A stretch of DNA of 64,000 nt from [Mycobacterium] fortunisiensis (GCF_019050325.1 NZ_VOMB01000002.1:248001-312000), one strand, 5' to 3'; shown: positions 15,921 to 25,226, counted from the first letter of the stretch. The notes: a model not told the origin generated them from the letters alone. Numbers and translations: made by a program.

Positions 15921-16551
15921 GAGACCGGTTGATTCTGCTGCCCCAGTACTGGACCCGGCGCAGCGACGGGCCGCTGAACCACGCGGGTTGACGGGCACGC
16001 AGCCCGTTGCCGACGTTCGACAGGTGCTGCCACATCAGGAAGAAGCTCTCACCCTGGTAGAGCGGAAAGTAGTTGTCACCGACGTAATCCCGGCGTTGGG
16101 TCAGGGCCTGGGTACGCGGGGCGAGGAATGCGACGGACTGATCGATGTTGGCCACGACGGCATCCGCGTGCGCGGGGATGTCGTCGATGTTCCAGTTGCC
16201 GTTGCGACTGATGAGCTTGATGTTGAACCGGTCGATCTGGCGCATCAGCTCTTCATATTGGGCGTTGTACCACTGGCACATCTCACGCTGGGCGTTGATG
16301 TCGGCGTCGGTGACGAACTCGCGTGTCTGGTCATAGGGGAACGGGAACATGGGCTGCCAATCAGAGGCCGTCGGCACGATGACCGGCAGCGGCGGTGGCG
16401 GGGGTTCCTGACCGACCGGGCCCGGGGGATCGGCGCCGGCCGGCCCGCCCAGCACGGTGCCACCGCACAGCGCCACGACCATGCACAGCGCCACTGTGGC
16501 GAGATGGCGCACCGCAGTGACGGCCCTGGGCGGCAACAGATCTGCGGACAT
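15907..16551 (-). CDS. Secreted protein encoded in the Mce operon
   Basis: 214 aa. A signal peptide (LATVALCMVVALCGGTVLG, residues about 18-40) is followed by a proline stretch (QEPPPPPLPVI) and an alpha-helical mature domain with many aromatic and charged residues (FPFPYDQTREFVTDADINAQ). I do not know the family. ATG 16551 begins 2 bp after the stop of the Mce-associated membrane protein gene, and its own 3' end overlaps the next gene by 14 bp. Position implies an envelope role connected with Mce transport. Confidence 0.65.
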   Translation of the reverse strand: MSADLLPPRAVTAVRHLATVALCMVVALCGGTVLGGPAGADPPGPVGQEPPPPPLPVIVPTASDWQPMFPFPYDQTREFVTDADINAQREMCQWYNAQYEELMRQIDRFNIKLISRNGNWNIDDIPAHADAVVANIDQSVAFLAPRTQALTQRRDYVGDNYFPLYQGESFFLMWQHLSNVGNGLRARQPAWFSGPSLRRVQYWGSRINRSHVCR

Positions 16552-16553
16552 GG

Positions 16554-17177
16554 CTACCGGGCCCCGACCACAGCGTCGATGCCACCGACATCGGTGATCA
16601 ACCAGTCCGCGTTGCTGTCGATCGTCACGCTGTAGGTCGCGGTGGACTGCAGACCGTCGGGGGCCTGCGTGGTCTTGGTCAGCACGCTGACGAACGAGTC
16701 CACCACATACACCCCGCCGGTGCTGGAACGCACCACCGCGGTCAGCGGCTTGGCGGTGGACTGCCACTGCAGCGGGCCGAGGATCTGCTCCATGGAATCG
16801 GCCGCCCCGCCGAGCTTGGCCTTCAACTCCGGTGAGGTGCCGGCCACCAGACGGGCCTTCCAGGCGTTGAGATCGCGGTAGTCCATCTGTGCGGCGTTGA
16901 CGGCGTAGTCCAGCGCGACCTGTTCGGCCCGCTGGTTGTCTGCGGTGCGCCGGGCCTGCTCGCCGAGTTCGCTTCTGGCGTCGAGGTACAACCAGCTCAA
17001 CACCCCGACGGCGACGGCCAGCACGGCGATCAGCGCACTGACCACCAGCGTGCGCAGTGAAACCGAGATCTGACGGGGAGCCGCGGCGGGCGGCTTTCCC
17101 GCAGTGACGGGCGCGGCCTCGGCGGCCTCGTCATCACCCTCGGGGGTGGCGGCTTCTTCGGTGTCCTGCTCGACCAT
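16554..17177 (-). CDS. Mce-associated membrane protein (Mam/Mas)
   Basis: 207 aa. An acidic, Ala/Pro-rich cytoplasmic N-terminus (residues 1-40) is followed by one membrane helix (TLVVSALIAVLAVAVGVLSWLYL, about 43-66). The extracytoplasmic domain has the ALDYAVNAAQMDYRDLNAWKARL segment, VVRSSTGGVYVVDSFVSVLTKT and the C-terminal TATYSVTIDSNADWLITDVG, all typical of Mce-associated proteins encoded after mceF. In other mycobacteria such proteins stabilise or accompany the Mce complex. The gene starts 39 bp after mceF. Confidence 0.85.
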   Translation of the reverse strand: MVEQDTEEAATPEGDDEAAEAAPVTAGKPPAAAPRQISVSLRTLVVSALIAVLAVAVGVLSWLYLDARSELGEQARRTADNQRAEQVALDYAVNAAQMDYRDLNAWKARLVAGTSPELKAKLGGAADSMEQILGPLQWQSTAKPLTAVVRSSTGGVYVVDSFVSVLTKTTQAPDGLQSTATYSVTIDSNADWLITDVGGIDAVVGAR

Positions 17178-17216
17178 GTGTCTCTGCCTTCCTTGAAATC
17201 TGAGAACGTGTGCGGG

Positions 17217-18173
17217 CTACCCGGGCGGGGGAATGGTGACGCGAAGGTTGATGGCGCCGTCAGCCGGTACTCCGCGCAGCATGTTGCCCAGGAGTTGACC
17301 GGTGTCGAAGTTCGTCAACGCCGAACCGATGGAACGGATGTTGGGCAACAGGGTTTCGGCCAGCACCTTGACGTCGGGGGACCGGGTGTCGAGGAAGTTC
17401 TGAATCCGGTCCAGATAATCCTTGAAGCGTTGCAGCGATTCCGGTGAACCGGCCAGCACGATACCCATCGCACCGGCAAAGATGGCCTGCATGTTGGGCC
17501 CGAGTTCGTGGAGGCGCGGGGCCAGGCCGGCCAGTGCCGGGCCGACGTAGCCGGCCTCGGCGAGCAAGGTCTGGATGTTGTCCAGCAGCTGCTGGCCCCG
17601 GCCGTTCATGCTCGTCGTCTCGTTGCGCAGCAGCGCGCCGGCGCGGGAGATGTTGGGCAGTACCGCGTCCGGGTCCGGAAGCGCGGTATCCGCTTCGGCG
17701 ACAATCCGTTTGAGCTGCTCGGGGTCGGCCTGTTCGAGCAGCCGTCCCACGCTGACCGCCAGGTCGGCGATCGAGGGAGGTTGCTGCACCGACTCGGTCG
17801 CGATGCGCTGCCCGTCGGTCAGCATCGGCCCTGCCGAGGTCCGGGGAAACAGACCGATGTAGGCCTCACCGAGCGCGGACAGATTGTCCAGCCGCACCAC
17901 GCTGTCCACCGGCACCTGATGGGCACCGTCGATGTAGAAATCGACGGCGGCCGCGTCGACGGTCGGCCGGATCGCGGTCACCTTGCCGACCGGTACGCCA
18001 CGCAACAACACGTTGGAGCCCACCACCAGACCGTTGGTGCTCTCGACCGCCATCGACAGGTTGGTGCGGTGGTCCGGCGGGGAGAGCCGGACCCCGAGAC
18101 CGGCGATGTAGCCGATGGCCACCACGATGATCGCGGCCAGCGCGGCAAAGGAGACCAGGTTGCGGATTCTCAC
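17217..18173 (-). CDS. mceF: MceF, Mce-family lipid transport protein
   Basis: 318 aa. One N-terminal membrane anchor (LVSFAALAAIIVVAIGYIAGL, 6-26) is followed by the MlaD/Mce domain (VVGSNVLLRGVPVGKVTAIRP, near 50-70) and a long helical region that in MceF helps build the transport needle across the periplasm. The C-terminus is short and Pro-rich (VTIPPPG), without the long proline tail some MceF proteins have. GTG 18173 overlaps the mceE stop by 4 bp. Confidence 0.88.
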   Translation of the reverse strand: MRIRNLVSFAALAAIIVVAIGYIAGLGVRLSPPDHRTNLSMAVESTNGLVVGSNVLLRGVPVGKVTAIRPTVDAAAVDFYIDGAHQVPVDSVVRLDNLSALGEAYIGLFPRTSAGPMLTDGQRIATESVQQPPSIADLAVSVGRLLEQADPEQLKRIVAEADTALPDPDAVLPNISRAGALLRNETTSMNGRGQQLLDNIQTLLAEAGYVGPALAGLAPRLHELGPNMQAIFAGAMGIVLAGSPESLQRFKDYLDRIQNFLDTRSPDVKVLAETLLPNIRSIGSALTNFDTGQLLGNMLRGVPADGAINLRVTIPPPG

Positions 18174-19174
18174 GGCGCCGCCCCCAGGATCCGCAGGACA
18201 TCGGCGACATTGCCGGACAGTTCACGTCCGTCGGGGCCGACGATCGAGGTGATGTTGATCGCCGGGTACTTGTCCTGGGGCAGGAAGTAGTCGGTGAACA
18301 ACGTTCTCCACCGTGGGATCTCGTCTTCTACCGCCCACTTCGACGATTGCACCGCGCCGGCGGCGTCGCCGAGCGTGGTGAGCATCGGCACCAGCCAGAA
18401 GCCCCCGCTGTACACGCTGCCGATGGAGGGAATCATCACGCTCAGCCGGGACATCACCTGGGTGGCACGGTCGAAGCCCAACATGCCCGCCGGCGAGAAC
18501 CAGTACTGCATGGCCGAGCGCTTGCTGTCGAGAACCGCTGCGGTATCGGACAATCCCTGCAAAGCCAGGTCCACGGTCTCGATGTTGTCGGCCAGCTCCG
18601 ACAGGTCGACGGCGACGCGTGACACCACCTCACTCAGCTCCACATCGCTGGTTTCGGCCAGCCGGTTCAGCCCGATCAGGGTGTTCTGCGCCCGTTGGAT
18701 CGAACCGCTGGCCACGAAGTTGGCCAGGCTGGCGATCGTGTCCTCGATCTGGGGCGGTGCGGTGGTGCGCGACAGCGGAATCGTGTCGCCGGGACCCAGC
18801 GCCGGCATCTGAGGTGCCGGCGCCTGCGCGTGCTCCGAAGGCTGCAGGGCCACATAGATTTCTCCCAGCACGGTGGCCTGCTGCAGCACGGCGTGACTGT
18901 CGGCGGGAATGCGCACCTCGGGGCGGATCCGCGACGTGACGGCCACCCGGTCACCGGCCACCCGGACGCCGGTCACGGTACCGACGGTGACGCCGTCCAT
19001 CACCACTTTCGCCCGGTCGGGCAGGTTGAGCACATTCTCAAATTCGATGAGCACGTCGTAGCCGTCGGTCACGGTCCCGGGCGCCGGCAGGGAAGTGACG
19101 TTGACCGAGGCGCACGAGCACAGCACCGCGGCGGCCACCAGGAGCGCGGGCAGGCGGCGCAGCAGGGCTTTCAT
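18170..19174 (-). CDS. mceE: MceE-type lipoprotein
   Basis: 334 aa. The lipoprotein signal is at residues 1-20, with lipobox LCSC placing the lipid on Cys20 (MceE is the lipoprotein subunit, often called lprK/L/M/N). The Mce domain follows: YDVLIEFENVLNLPDRAKVVMDG, then VTVGTVTGVRVAGDRV. A helical part runs to the C-terminus. ATG 19174 overlaps the mceD stop by 4 bp, and its own stop overlaps mceF by 4 bp. Confidence 0.88.
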   Translation of the reverse strand: MKALLRRLPALLVAAAVLCSCASVNVTSLPAPGTVTDGYDVLIEFENVLNLPDRAKVVMDGVTVGTVTGVRVAGDRVAVTSRIRPEVRIPADSHAVLQQATVLGEIYVALQPSEHAQAPAPQMPALGPGDTIPLSRTTAPPQIEDTIASLANFVASGSIQRAQNTLIGLNRLAETSDVELSEVVSRVAVDLSELADNIETVDLALQGLSDTAAVLDSKRSAMQYWFSPAGMLGFDRATQVMSRLSVMIPSIGSVYSGGFWLVPMLTTLGDAAGAVQSSKWAVEDEIPRWRTLFTDYFLPQDKYPAINITSIVGPDGRELSGNVADVLRILGAAP

Positions 19175-20247
19175 CGGCTCGCCTCGGTGAGGGCATATTG
19201 CAGCAGGGCGACATCCACGGCATACGGGGTGCCGGCCACGTCGGCGCAGCTCCCCGGCACCCGTGCATTCATGGTGCCGCACAACAGCAACCCGTCCTGG
19301 GTTCGGATCCGGTACATCGGGGGACGCCACTTGAGCTGCAGCCCTTGCACGTTGAACCGGTCCGATGCGGTCATGATCCATCCCGGTATCGGATTGAGCA
19401 GGTCGGAGATCGCCGTGGCATGCGGGCTGGCCTTGCGCAGTGCCACCGACACGGTGTCGAGCACCCGCTGGGTCTGACCGCCGAGTTCACGTTCCAGATC
19501 GGCCACCATGGTGATCATCAGCGGCAGCGTCGCGGTCATCCGCTTCACTCCGTCGGTGGCCAGCACCAGGTCTGGCGTGGTGGCCTCGGCGTCGGTGAGG
19601 ACCTGCTTGAGCGTGTCCCGGACACCACTGATCTCAGAGGTGAGCTGTGCCAGGTTGGACACGACCGATCCGGTGTCACTGATCGCCTGATCCGGGCTGT
19701 CCAGGACACTGGACAACCGGGTGAGGAACTCGTTGCTGCGTGGACCCTGCCCCTGCAGCAGCTGATCCAGGCCGGCGACGGTGTCGGCCACATTGTTCGA
19801 CCCTTCGGGGCTCACCGTGTCGACGAAACTCGCGATCGAGCCCACCACCTGCGACAGACTCTGCGGGGTTGCGGTGCGCCCGAGCGGGATACAGTGACCA
19901 GCGGTCAGTTCCGGGCCACCGGAGTAGTTGCCGACGAGCTCCAGCGAACGGTCCGCCAGAATCGACATCGACCGGATGACGGCCTTGGCCTCGGCCGGGA
20001 TCTTGCGGTCCGCCACGGTGAACGTCACCCGGACATCGCCGGCGGTGGGCGTCACCGAGGTGACGCTGCCGATCTGAAAGCCCATCTGGGTCACCGGGTT
20101 ACCCGCGTACAGGCCGACGGCGTCGGGCATGACGGCGCAGTACTCGGGCGCGGATTCCGCGGAGCGGGTGCCACACGAGGACGTGCTGGCCCCGACCGTG
20201 CACAGGACAGCGGCAACCGCGACCAGTCGTCGCATCGACACCCTCAT
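19171..20247 (-). CDS. mceD: MceD, Mce-family lipid transport protein
   Basis: 358 aa. The N-terminal anchor is unusual: a signal-like RRLVAVAAVLCTVGASTSSCG followed by Cys-poor sequence, with a near-lipobox STSSC at about residue 25. MceD proteins usually have a plain membrane anchor, so this copy may be a second lipoprotein of the complex. The Mce domain spans about 40-120 (GNPVTQMGFQIGSVTSVTP, RSMSILADRSLELVGNY). Helical regions follow, and the C-terminus has two Cys. ATG 20247 overlaps the mceC stop by one base. Confidence 0.85.
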   Translation of the reverse strand: MRVSMRRLVAVAAVLCTVGASTSSCGTRSAESAPEYCAVMPDAVGLYAGNPVTQMGFQIGSVTSVTPTAGDVRVTFTVADRKIPAEAKAVIRSMSILADRSLELVGNYSGGPELTAGHCIPLGRTATPQSLSQVVGSIASFVDTVSPEGSNNVADTVAGLDQLLQGQGPRSNEFLTRLSSVLDSPDQAISDTGSVVSNLAQLTSEISGVRDTLKQVLTDAEATTPDLVLATDGVKRMTATLPLMITMVADLERELGGQTQRVLDTVSVALRKASPHATAISDLLNPIPGWIMTASDRFNVQGLQLKWRPPMYRIRTQDGLLLCGTMNARVPGSCADVAGTPYAVDVALLQYALTEASR

Positions 20248-21224
20248 CAGCACGCACTTCCCGGAACTGGGATGCACAGGTCGGTGGCCAGCAGATCCGG
20301 CCCGGCGTTCTGAGCGTCGAGGACCCGCTCTAACTTGTTGCGCACCCGCCGCAGTCCCCGCACCACCAGGCCACTGCGGTCCGCCCAGGTCTGCACGATC
20401 TCCTGCCAGTTGCGCACCTTTTCGATGAATTTGTCGCGGTGGCCGGCATAGAACTGGCCCAGCGGATTGATCGAATCGAGAAGGTCGCCCATCCCCTTGA
20501 GGGCCTGGCCGAACCCGGCCGAATACAGCACCAGGGTCTGCTCGATGATCGACACCTTCATCAGCATCTGTGTGAGCTGGTCGCTGTAGTTGCTCAGGGC
20601 GTGGATGTACTCGTCGGAGAGGTTCAGGATCGACGAGATCTGGCCCCGCTGCTGATCGATCGCCGCGGTCAGGCTGTTGCCCGCGTCCATGATGGCGGCC
20701 AGCGTGTCGACGTTGTTGTCGGTGAGACCGCGCTGCAGCTCATCGAGCGATTCCCGGATGGACTTTGCCGACACGTTGTCGGTGACCTTGGTGGCATCGG
20801 TGACGGTACGGATCAGGTTGTAGGGCATGGTGACCCGCTCGACGGGAATGACCGTGTCACCCAAGGGCTCGTCGCCCAGCGAGGTTATCGAGGTGTAGTA
20901 GCCGCCGGCGACGGTGCGCATGCGCACCTCGATCTGCGATTGATCGCCGACAAAGGCCTCGTTGTCCACCGACGCCCGCACGCGTACCCGGTCCGGTTCG
21001 ATCGATAGATCCTTGATCCGGCCGACATTCACCCCGGCGATCCGCACCGAGTCTCCGGGCCGGACCGAGGCCGCATCGTCGGTGTAGAACGAGACCAGCT
21101 TCTGGCCCGGCGGGCTGAGGTAGACGATCGCGGCCGAGACCGCCACGATCCCGGCCATGAGCAACGCACAGATCCCCAGAACATGGGGATTGCCCAGCCA
21201 TTTCAGGCGTTTCAGGGATTGCAC
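20247..21224 (-). CDS. mceC: MceC, Mce-family lipid transport protein
   Basis: 325 aa from GTG 21224. The membrane anchor is VLGICALLMAGIVAVSAAIVYL (about 14-35). The Mce domain is at YTDDAASVRPGDSVRIAGV, then NVGRIKDLSIEPDRV (about 47-85). A long helical region (RESLDELQRGLTDNNVDTLA onward) and a short C-terminus with two Cys follow. The start lies within the last 13 bases of mceB, so translation is coupled. A longer frame exists but reads through mceB coding sequence and has no ribosome site. Confidence 0.87.
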   Translation of the reverse strand: MQSLKRLKWLGNPHVLGICALLMAGIVAVSAAIVYLSPPGQKLVSFYTDDAASVRPGDSVRIAGVNVGRIKDLSIEPDRVRVRASVDNEAFVGDQSQIEVRMRTVAGGYYTSITSLGDEPLGDTVIPVERVTMPYNLIRTVTDATKVTDNVSAKSIRESLDELQRGLTDNNVDTLAAIMDAGNSLTAAIDQQRGQISSILNLSDEYIHALSNYSDQLTQMLMKVSIIEQTLVLYSAGFGQALKGMGDLLDSINPLGQFYAGHRDKFIEKVRNWQEIVQTWADRSGLVVRGLRRVRNKLERVLDAQNAGPDLLATDLCIPVPGSAC

Positions 21225-22234
21225 AGCACCACCCTCTGGCCATTGAGCAGCACGTCCATCGTCGCGGGCAATTGGGCCCGCCCGCGTGAGCACGGCATCG
21301 GTTCGCCGGCTTGACTCGGTGGTCCGATGTTCTCCCACACCACCGGGATCATCTTGAATCCGTCGATGGCGTTGTTGAAGTTCGTCAGCGCGCGGTCGAG
21401 TCCGTCGTCGACATCGGCGCCGGGCTGGAAACCCAGGTGGTTCAACAACCGCACGACGGCCTGGGTGAACTGTGGGCCGTACAGATCGGACTTGCGGAAC
21501 TCATCGAGGACACTCATCGCCGCGTCGATCGGCCGGTTGGCCCATTCCAGCAGCTGGATGAACTCTCGCGAGCGGCCGCCCACGGAATCGGAAAGCGCAC
21601 TGAGGTTCTGCATCAACGTCGAGATGACCGATTGCCGGTCGGACACGAACTGGGTGAGTTTGCGGATGCTGTCGAGCATCGGGCCGAGCCCGCTGCCGTC
21701 GCCGGCCAGGAACGTCGTCACGTTGTCGGTGAAGGTGTTGATCTCCTCGGGAGTCAAAGTCGCGAGCACCGGTTGCAGCCCGTTGAACAACGTGGTGATG
21801 TCCAGCGAGGGCTGGGTCATCGAGGTGGGCACCAGGGTGACGAGCGGCTCGGCCGTCGCACCCACGGACGGGGCGACGATGTCGAGATAACGGGCACCGG
21901 TCAAGGCCTGGAACTTGATGGCCAACCGCGACGAATCCACGATGCCGAACCGCTGTTGAAGACCGAAGCCGACCGCCGCGACGCTCTGGCCGGCCCGGCG
22001 TACGAGCTTCACCGATTCGACCTTGCCCACCCGCACTCCGCGCACCCGAACGTCGTCATCGACGTGCAGCCCCGAGGCATCGGTGAACTCTGCGGTGTAG
22101 GAACGGGTTTGGCCGTCCACCGGCTGCCGGAGCACATTGACCACCACCACGCCCAGCGCGATGGCGACCACGGCGCTGAGCGCCAGCCGCCACAGGGCCG
22201 CGGCCGGTTTGATGACGATCGTGCGGTTGCTCAT
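21212..22234 (-). CDS. mceB: MceB, Mce-family lipid transport protein
   Basis: 340 aa. The anchor is ALWRLALSAVVAIALGVVVVNVL (13-35). The Mce domain is at YTAEFTDASGLHVDDDVRVR, then GVRVGKVESVKLVRRAG (about 46-85), with LTGARYLDIV. A helical needle-forming part and a C-terminal Cys-containing tail (RVVLCNP) follow. ATG 22234 overlaps the mceA stop by 4 bp. Confidence 0.88.
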   Translation of the reverse strand: MSNRTIVIKPAAALWRLALSAVVAIALGVVVVNVLRQPVDGQTRSYTAEFTDASGLHVDDDVRVRGVRVGKVESVKLVRRAGQSVAAVGFGLQQRFGIVDSSRLAIKFQALTGARYLDIVAPSVGATAEPLVTLVPTSMTQPSLDITTLFNGLQPVLATLTPEEINTFTDNVTTFLAGDGSGLGPMLDSIRKLTQFVSDRQSVISTLMQNLSALSDSVGGRSREFIQLLEWANRPIDAAMSVLDEFRKSDLYGPQFTQAVVRLLNHLGFQPGADVDDGLDRALTNFNNAIDGFKMIPVVWENIGPPSQAGEPMPCSRGRAQLPATMDVLLNGQRVVLCNP

Positions 22235-23256
22235 CGCGGCGCCCCGATCGCCGGGACCGCGGCGGCCACGCCCGGCAGGCTGTCGAGCAGGATCCGGACC
22301 TGCAGGGCGCGCTGGTCGGGTGATCCTCCGTACATTCGCTCGAACCGGGTCCGCAACTCCACCAACGTCGCCGAGATGTTCTGGGTTTGGGCGATGCCGG
22401 GAATGGGCCCGGTGAGGGTCCGCACCACCTCGGTCACCGGAAGCAATTCGTTGACATGCGAGGACAGCAATCCGCCGACGGCGCCGAACAGTCCAGTCGA
22501 GGCCAGTTGGACGGTGGCCAGGAAACGATCCTGGAAGAACTGCTCGTCGCCGTCGAGGCCGCCGTGGTCCACGTGGTCGGCCAGGTCGGTGAGGCCGTCG
22601 ACGAACGACGGTGCCGCGACGGCGATTCCGGCACCGTTGCGGACCAGCTGCGCGGTGCTGACCGTCTGCACCTTGGCGATGGTGTCGGCGACCAGCAGCA
22701 CGGTTTCCAACATCGGGTTCAGGCCGTCGACGTAGCGGGTGGCCCGGTCCAGCACCGAGACCAGCTCCGGGGTCACCACGCCGTGGGTGATCTCGCTCAG
22801 CCGCGACAGCAGGGCCTGCATGGTGAAGTTGCCACGTGGCAGCAGCTCGATGCGCATCCCGTCGGCCAGTGGCCGGCCGCCGTCGGGGCCACGCATCAGG
22901 TTCACGCCGGTGACGCCGAAGTAGTTGGACGGCCGGAAGTCGACGGCGAGGGAATCGGTCATGCCGGCGGTCGGTTCCGGCTGCAACGACAGTCCCAGCC
23001 GCACACCGCCTTCGGTCCGGTTGGCCACCGACGCCACCTCGCCCACCTTCACGCCGTGCAGGAGCACCGGGGTACCGCGCACCACGCCCTGACCGACGTA
23101 GGGCGAATCGATGGTGATCGATTTGCCGTCGGCGGCGCCGTCGGCCAGCGGGTTGACCACGATCAGTGCGCCGGCCACCGCTACGCACGCCACGAGCGCC
23201 AGGCCGATGCGCACCAGCAGCGCGCTCTCGCGCTCGGTCGTCGTCAAGAACAGCAT
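22231..23256 (-). CDS. mceA: MceA, Mce-family lipid transport protein
   Basis: 341 aa. The membrane anchor is IGLALVACVAVAGALIVV (17-34). The Mce domain is at GVVRGTPVLLHGVKVGEVAS (about 56-76), with FGVTGVNLMRG. Helical segments follow to the C-terminus. It is the first of six mce genes and begins 7 bp after the second permease gene. It is shorter than typical MceA1, which has a longer C-terminus. The operon cannot be assigned to a numbered mce type (1, 3, 4, 5, ...) from sequence reading alone. Confidence 0.87.
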   Translation of the reverse strand: MLFLTTTERESALLVRIGLALVACVAVAGALIVVNPLADGAADGKSITIDSPYVGQGVVRGTPVLLHGVKVGEVASVANRTEGGVRLGLSLQPEPTAGMTDSLAVDFRPSNYFGVTGVNLMRGPDGGRPLADGMRIELLPRGNFTMQALLSRLSEITHGVVTPELVSVLDRATRYVDGLNPMLETVLLVADTIAKVQTVSTAQLVRNGAGIAVAAPSFVDGLTDLADHVDHGGLDGDEQFFQDRFLATVQLASTGLFGAVGGLLSSHVNELLPVTEVVRTLTGPIPGIAQTQNISATLVELRTRFERMYGGSPDQRALQVRILLDSLPGVAAAVPAIGAPR

Positions 23257-23263
23257 GGCCCGC

Positions 23264-24106
23264 TCACCCCTTGAACACGAACTCGGGTCGCAGGCCCCAC
23301 ATGGCCACGGTCAGGGTGAAGTTCACGACCACGATCGTGACCAGGCTGGCGCGCACCGCACGGCCGGAGGCCTGGCCCACACCCACCGGACCGCCGTGCG
23401 CGAAATAGCCGTAGTAGCAGTGGATCAGGGTCACCAGCACGCAGAAGACCGCGGCTTTGGTCAACGAGTAGCCGATGTCGGTCGGGGACAGGAACTGCAC
23501 GAAGTAGTGGTTGTACGTGCCGCTGGGCTGTCCCCGGAACACCGCGACGACGGCGTGGGCGATGTAGAAGCTCGCGGTGAGCACGATGAAGTAGCCGGGG
23601 ATCACGCACAGCAGCGCACCGATCAGCCTGGTGCCCACCACGAACGGGATCGGCCGCAGCCCCATGGCCTCGGTCGTGTCGATCTCCTCGGAGATCCGCA
23701 TGGAGCCGATCTCGGCGGTCATGCGGCATCCGACTTGGATGGCGAAGGCGATGCCGGTGACGATCGGGGCCATCTCGCGGACGTTGGCGACGCCGCCGAC
23801 GATGCCCGAGAGGGCGCCGAAGCCGATCAGGTTGAGCGTGGAGTAGGCCTCGATCGCCACCGAGGCGCCCATCGCGGTCCCCATGATCAGCAGCACGCTC
23901 AGGACACCGCCGTCGACGATGATCGAGCCGCGGCCCCAGGCCAGCCCGTTCATGGCGACCAAAATCTGGCGGCGGTAATGCCGCACGGTCAACGGCAGGA
24001 ACCACAGTGTCTGGGCGATGAAGACCGCCCACTGGCCGACGGTGCGCAGCCACTCGGAGACCGAGCCCCGCACCGAGCCGGCCAGGGCGGTGCCGGCGGC
24101 CGGCAT
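23264..24106 (-). CDS. yrbEB: YrbEB, MlaE-type permease of the Mce importer
   Basis: 280-aa integral membrane permease. MlaE-family landmarks: the EAYSTLNLIGFGALSGIVGG region, GIAFAIQVGCRMTAEIGSMRISEEIDTTEAMGL (the coupling helix contacting the ATPase) and five to six hydrophobic segments. It pairs with YrbEA, and the complex is powered by an MceG/Mkl ATPase encoded elsewhere, since none is present here. ATG 24106 shares one base with the yrbEA stop; a longer frame would overlap yrbEA deeply and is rejected. Confidence 0.9.
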   Translation of the reverse strand: MPAAGTALAGSVRGSVSEWLRTVGQWAVFIAQTLWFLPLTVRHYRRQILVAMNGLAWGRGSIIVDGGVLSVLLIMGTAMGASVAIEAYSTLNLIGFGALSGIVGGVANVREMAPIVTGIAFAIQVGCRMTAEIGSMRISEEIDTTEAMGLRPIPFVVGTRLIGALLCVIPGYFIVLTASFYIAHAVVAVFRGQPSGTYNHYFVQFLSPTDIGYSLTKAAVFCVLVTLIHCYYGYFAHGGPVGVGQASGRAVRASLVTIVVVNFTLTVAMWGLRPEFVFKG

Positions 24107-24981
24107 CAGGAGACCTCCGCGGGGAAGAACATGGTCTGCAGCTGGGTGATGGTGACGTTGGCGATGACGATGCACACGACGCTGAGTACGACGGCCGAGT
24201 TGACGGCGTCGGCCACGCCGCGCGGACCGCGCCTGGCCTCCATGCCGCGCAGCGACGAGATGATGCCGACGATCGCGCCGAACACGATCGATTTGCCCAG
24301 CGCGAACCACACGTCGAGGACCTTGGCGAACGAGCCGAAGGACATCCAGAAGCTGCCCGGGGTGATGCCGTTGACGCCGACCGCGATCAGATAGGAGGCC
24401 GACACCGCCGAGGCGATGATCACGCAGCACAGCAGCGGAGCGATCAGCACGAGCGCCAGGAATCGCGGGACGACCAGCCGGCGGACCGGGTCTACCCCCA
24501 TCACCTTGAGCGCATCGAGTTCTTCGCGGACCTGTCGTGCGCCGAGGTCGGAGGCGATCGCGGCCGCGGCGACCCCGCCCATCAGGAACCCGGTGACCAT
24601 GGGCGCACCCTGTCTGATCACGCCGAACCCGCTGGCGGCGCCGACCAGGCTGCTCGCGCCCAGTTGGTTGACCAAGCCGCCCACCTGCACCGAAACCACC
24701 GCCCCGATCGGGACGGCCATCAGCATCGCCGGGGTGGCCGTCACCTTGAGCAGCATCCAGGCCTGGACCAGGAGTTCACCGACCGGCAGGCGCAGGGAAA
24801 CCAGGTCGCGTGCGGTGAACTTGAGCACCGCGCCGGCGAGCAGCACGCCCCGGCCGATGGTGCCCACGCTGCGGGCCGGGATGCTGCCGGCCCGCGACGC
24901 GGAGCGCGCGGCCGTGTGCCGCACGCGGTCCAGCCCCGACGGCGGGACCGCATCGCCAGCGGTCCGGACGTCGAGCCCCAT
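24106..24981 (-). CDS. yrbEA: YrbEA, MlaE-type permease of the Mce importer
   Basis: 291 aa, first gene of the operon. The MlaE fold has LLKVTATPAMLMAVPIGAVV, the SDLGARQVREELDALKVMGVDP coupling segment and several membrane helices (VLIAPLLCCVIIASAVSASYL and others). The N-terminus carries a hydrophilic extension of about 45 residues. ATG 24981 is preceded by a promoter at 25037-25066. The upstream TetR gene is in the same direction but 241 bp away. Confidence 0.9.
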   Translation of the reverse strand: MGLDVRTAGDAVPPSGLDRVRHTAARSASRAGSIPARSVGTIGRGVLLAGAVLKFTARDLVSLRLPVGELLVQAWMLLKVTATPAMLMAVPIGAVVSVQVGGLVNQLGASSLVGAASGFGVIRQGAPMVTGFLMGGVAAAAIASDLGARQVREELDALKVMGVDPVRRLVVPRFLALVLIAPLLCCVIIASAVSASYLIAVGVNGITPGSFWMSFGSFAKVLDVWFALGKSIVFGAIVGIISSLRGMEARRGPRGVADAVNSAVVLSVVCIVIANVTITQLQTMFFPAEVS

Positions 24982-25036
24982 GCTTCCCCGTTCTTTGCTG
25001 CCGTGCAGGTCGCGGGGATTGTGCCGCGACCGCGAT

Positions 25037-25066
25037 AGCGTACTTGCGCAGGTCTGAAGTTGTCAG
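25037..25066 (-). promoter_or_regulatory. Probable promoter of the Mce operon
   Basis: On the minus strand, a CTGACA -35 box (25061-25066) and a TACGCT -10 box (25037-25042) are separated by 18 bp and lie about 60 bp upstream of yrbEA. This leaves a leader of roughly 50 nt. No palindrome overlaps the boxes. Confidence 0.5.
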
Positions 25067-25206
25067 GTTAGCCTCAGCTACTTGTCAGCAAGCTGCCCCC
25101 GTTGTGGTCTGACTCTCGTAAATCCGCCGGTGGCGAGCCTGTTGCGGCTGTCGTGGCGGGTGCAGCCGGCGTGGACGACGACGCGGGCCGAGGTCGACCC
25201 CGATCG

Positions 25207-25226
25207 ATAACTGACGGTCCAGTTAT
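25207..25226. repeat. Inverted repeat across the TetR stop codon
   Basis: ATAACTG and CAGTTAT, perfect 7-bp arms around 6 bp, straddle the stop of the TetR gene (25223-25225). It may be a 3'-end hairpin of the tetR mRNA or a binding site between tetR and the Mce operon; no T-run follows. Undecided. Confidence 0.4.

Noticed and set aside
15907..24981. Assigning the Mce operon to a numbered type (mce1-mce8)
   Set aside because: Subunit sequences alone, read by eye, do not decide it; a phylogeny would be needed.
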